Part shown: positions 63,137 through 64,000 of the stretch, piece by piece
Layout: each line of letters starts with the position of its first letter
Position numbering within the stretch: the first letter of the stretch is position 1
The notes under the pieces: model-generated
Told to the model about the DNA's origin: nothing
What the model saw: only the letters and a program-made list of their open reading frames with translations
Database searches by the model: none
Program-made: the position numbers and the translations under genes
Source: Kocuria massiliensis
GTDB lineage: Bacteria; Actinomycetota; Actinomycetes; Actinomycetales; Micrococcaceae
Reading direction: 5' to 3'
Assembly (NCBI RefSeq): GCF_900169715.1
Contig: NZ_LT835160.1
Coordinates: 558,001-622,000 of the forward strand
Length of the DNA stretch: 64,000 bases

Positions 63137-63295
63137 TTAGGTTGCGATAGCCGCAGCCGCGCCCACATATGCCGCCCCTGCAGCAGTGCCAATACCGGCA
63201 CCCACTTTGAAACCATCCCAGAAAGTGGGAGCCTCCAAAGATTCGAGGTCATCAATGTCGAGCATGAGTTCATTTGCTGGCATTGCAGTGGCCAT
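63137..63295 (-). CDS. Daptide-type precursor peptide 2
   Basis: 52 residues, too short to be noted by size alone, with a perfect ribosome site GGGAGGTGACGCAA before the ATG. Leader: acidic N-terminal half ending LDIDDLESLEAPTFW. Core: KVGAGIGTAAGAAYVGAAAAIAT, Gly/Ala-rich, hydrophobic, helical with small-residue spacing, ending in Thr. The C-terminal Thr is the residue that daptide enzymes convert. It shares LESLEAP-x-FW with the peptide upstream. The stop abuts the protease ATG. Confidence 0.85.
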   Translation of the reverse strand: MATAMPANELMLDIDDLESLEAPTFWDGFKVGAGIGTAAGAAYVGAAAAIAT

Positions 63296-63343
63296 TTGCG
63301 TCACCTCCCTCCGAATTTCAACTAATTGCTGGCGTAGGATCGG

Positions 63344-63508
63344 CTAGGTAAGCGCAAGCGCGCCTCCACCGTACACAATGGCGCCGCCGACCACCGTTCC
63401 AGCTCCGACGCCTGCCGCTGTGCTCCAGAATCCAGGAGCCTCGAGGCTCTCCAAACTATCAATACCAAGGTCAAGACCGATATTCTGGTTTTCGATTTGA
63501 ACTGTCAT
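63344..63508 (-). CDS. Daptide-type precursor peptide 1
   Basis: 54 residues, ribosome site GGAGGGAGGGGAA. Leader includes LGIDSLESLEAPGFW. Core: GVGAGTVVGGAIVYGGGALALT, Gly/Ala/Val-rich with repeated G-x3-G spacing and a terminal Thr. The start overlaps the stop of the upstream recombinase by four bases (ATGA). Peptide 2 begins 48 bases further on. The common leader and differing core are what is expected for two substrates of one set of enzymes, possibly acting as a two-peptide membrane-active pair. Confidence 0.85.
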   Translation of the reverse strand: MTVQIENQNIGLDLGIDSLESLEAPGFWSTAAGVGAGTVVGGAIVYGGGALALT

Positions 63509-64000
63509 TTCCCCTCCCTCCACAACAAGTTGACACGATTAGCATCGTACTGAACCGTCAGAGGAATGTCGATGATTAACCCTGCCTGTAAACTGGGGAA
63601 TCGAGCGCCTGTCCTTTGAAATGCCTTGTGGCCTGTGGGTCGAGCCACCCCGAACAGCTCAGCAATCTCAGACGTCGTATGTTCCCCACCCCGATACAAC
63701 GAAACCAGGTGTTTCTCCTGCGATACCGAGAGCTTCGGTTTCTTGCCTCGCAACCTGCCTTTGGCCTTAGCGACGGCCATACCTTCACGGGTGCGCATAC
63801 GAATCAAATCGGCCTCGAACTCGGCAACCATGCCGAGCACGTTGAACAGCAACCTGCCGATGGGGTCCTCAGGATCGTAGACGCTGCCGCCGATATTCAA
63901 GGTCACACCCTTACCGGTCAGCTCGGCCGCGAGATCACGAGCGTCAGGCAACGACCTCGCCAGTCGGTCCAGTTTGGTCACCACCAAGGTGTCACCAGCG
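63505..64000 (-). CDS. Serine recombinase (resolvase/invertase), partial
   Basis: About 164 codons lie in the window; the N-terminus with the catalytic Ser is beyond the right edge. TLVVTKLDRLARSLPDARDL is the conserved D-R-L-x-R-S block, DPIGRLLFNVLGMVAEFEADLIRMRTREGMAVAKAKGRL the long E-helix, and LSVSQEKHLVSLYRGGEHTTSEIAELFGVARPTG the C-terminal helix-turn-helix. It belongs to the small Tn3/Tn552-type resolvases. A tail of about 30 residues past the HTH (FPSLQAGLIIDIPLTVQYDA) is unusual and continues into the ribosome site of precursor 1. It suggests the cluster is part of a mobile element. Confidence 0.9.
   Translation of the reverse strand, partial: AGDTLVVTKLDRLARSLPDARDLAAELTGKGVTLNIGGSVYDPEDPIGRLLFNVLGMVAEFEADLIRMRTREGMAVAKAKGRLRGKKPKLSVSQEKHLVSLYRGGEHTTSEIAELFGVARPTGHKAFQRTGARFPSLQAGLIIDIPLTVQYDANRVNLLWREGK
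63544..63572 (-). promoter_or_regulatory. Candidate promoter of the daptide-like operon, inside the recombinase end
   Basis: On the minus strand TCGACA (63572-63567), a 17-base spacer and TACGAT (63549-63544) form a plausible sigma-70 type promoter. Transcription would start near 63,537, about 29 bases before the first precursor ATG. It lies within the last codons of the recombinase gene. Prediction by eye only. Confidence 0.4.

Noticed and set aside
63137-63508. Lanthipeptide or class IIb bacteriocin precursors
   Set aside because: No lanthionine synthetase is nearby, the cores lack Cys and the leaders lack a double-glycine site; the neighbouring enzymes fit daptide chemistry better.

Overview
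The window reads as a high-GC Gram-positive chromosome, most likely an actinobacterium of the order Micrococcales. This is inferred from gene content (FprA-type ferredoxin reductase, DUF3151 protein, LCP protein, M13 peptidase, class II aldolase), GC-rich codon use and frequent GTG starts. The genus cannot be fixed from the sequence alone.

Region 1 (1-47,290) is mostly housekeeping and catabolic chromosome. It holds a possible purU start, thiolases and acyl-CoA dehydrogenases, a CorA-type transporter, purA, ald, fba, a TrmH-type methylase with pyrE, pabB, an FMN-dependent glutamate-synthase-like protein, nadE, an acyl-CoA synthetase, a PepSY membrane protein, a compact valine-degradation operon (mmsA, 3-hydroxyisobutyryl-CoA hydrolase, mmsB, enoyl-CoA hydratase), xth, an LCP protein, three tRNAs (Glu, Asp, Phe), a tandem universal stress protein, fprA and pepO. 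A small AT-richer patch (21.7-23.6 kb) carries a YefM/YoeB toxin-antitoxin pair and two orphan membrane proteins.

Region 2 (about 47,300-54,450) looks like an integrated or fused plasmid. It begins inside a PfkB sugar kinase, which loses its C-terminal third and gains an unrelated tail. Then come three unrecognised leftward genes, a zinc-ribbon/coiled-coil protein, a small CopG-like protein with repeated operator-like motifs, a candidate replication initiator, ParA, a small ribbon-helix-helix ParB-like partner and a single-strand-binding protein. A 16-bp motif of the form ACCCACA-NN-TGTGGGT recurs around parA, parB and ssb.

Region 3 (about 55.8-64 kb, lower GC) is a leftward operon that I read as a daptide-type RiPP cluster. 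Two small precursor peptides (52 and 54 residues) share the leader motif LESLEAP-x-FW, have Gly/Ala-rich hydrophobic cores and both end in threonine. Behind them come an M50 intramembrane protease with a PqqD-like N-terminus, a GT2 glycosyltransferase, a 60-residue two-helix membrane protein, an unrecognised Cys-containing protein, a SAM methyltransferase, a class III aminotransferase and an iron-alcohol-dehydrogenase-like protein. The last three match the set known to convert a C-terminal Thr into a dimethylated diamine in daptides. The embedded glycosyltransferase, the protease-RRE fusion, the lack of a visible ABC exporter, and the overlap of the first precursor gene with an upstream serine recombinase are the unusual points. 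The cluster's plasmid-like surroundings suggest horizontal transfer.
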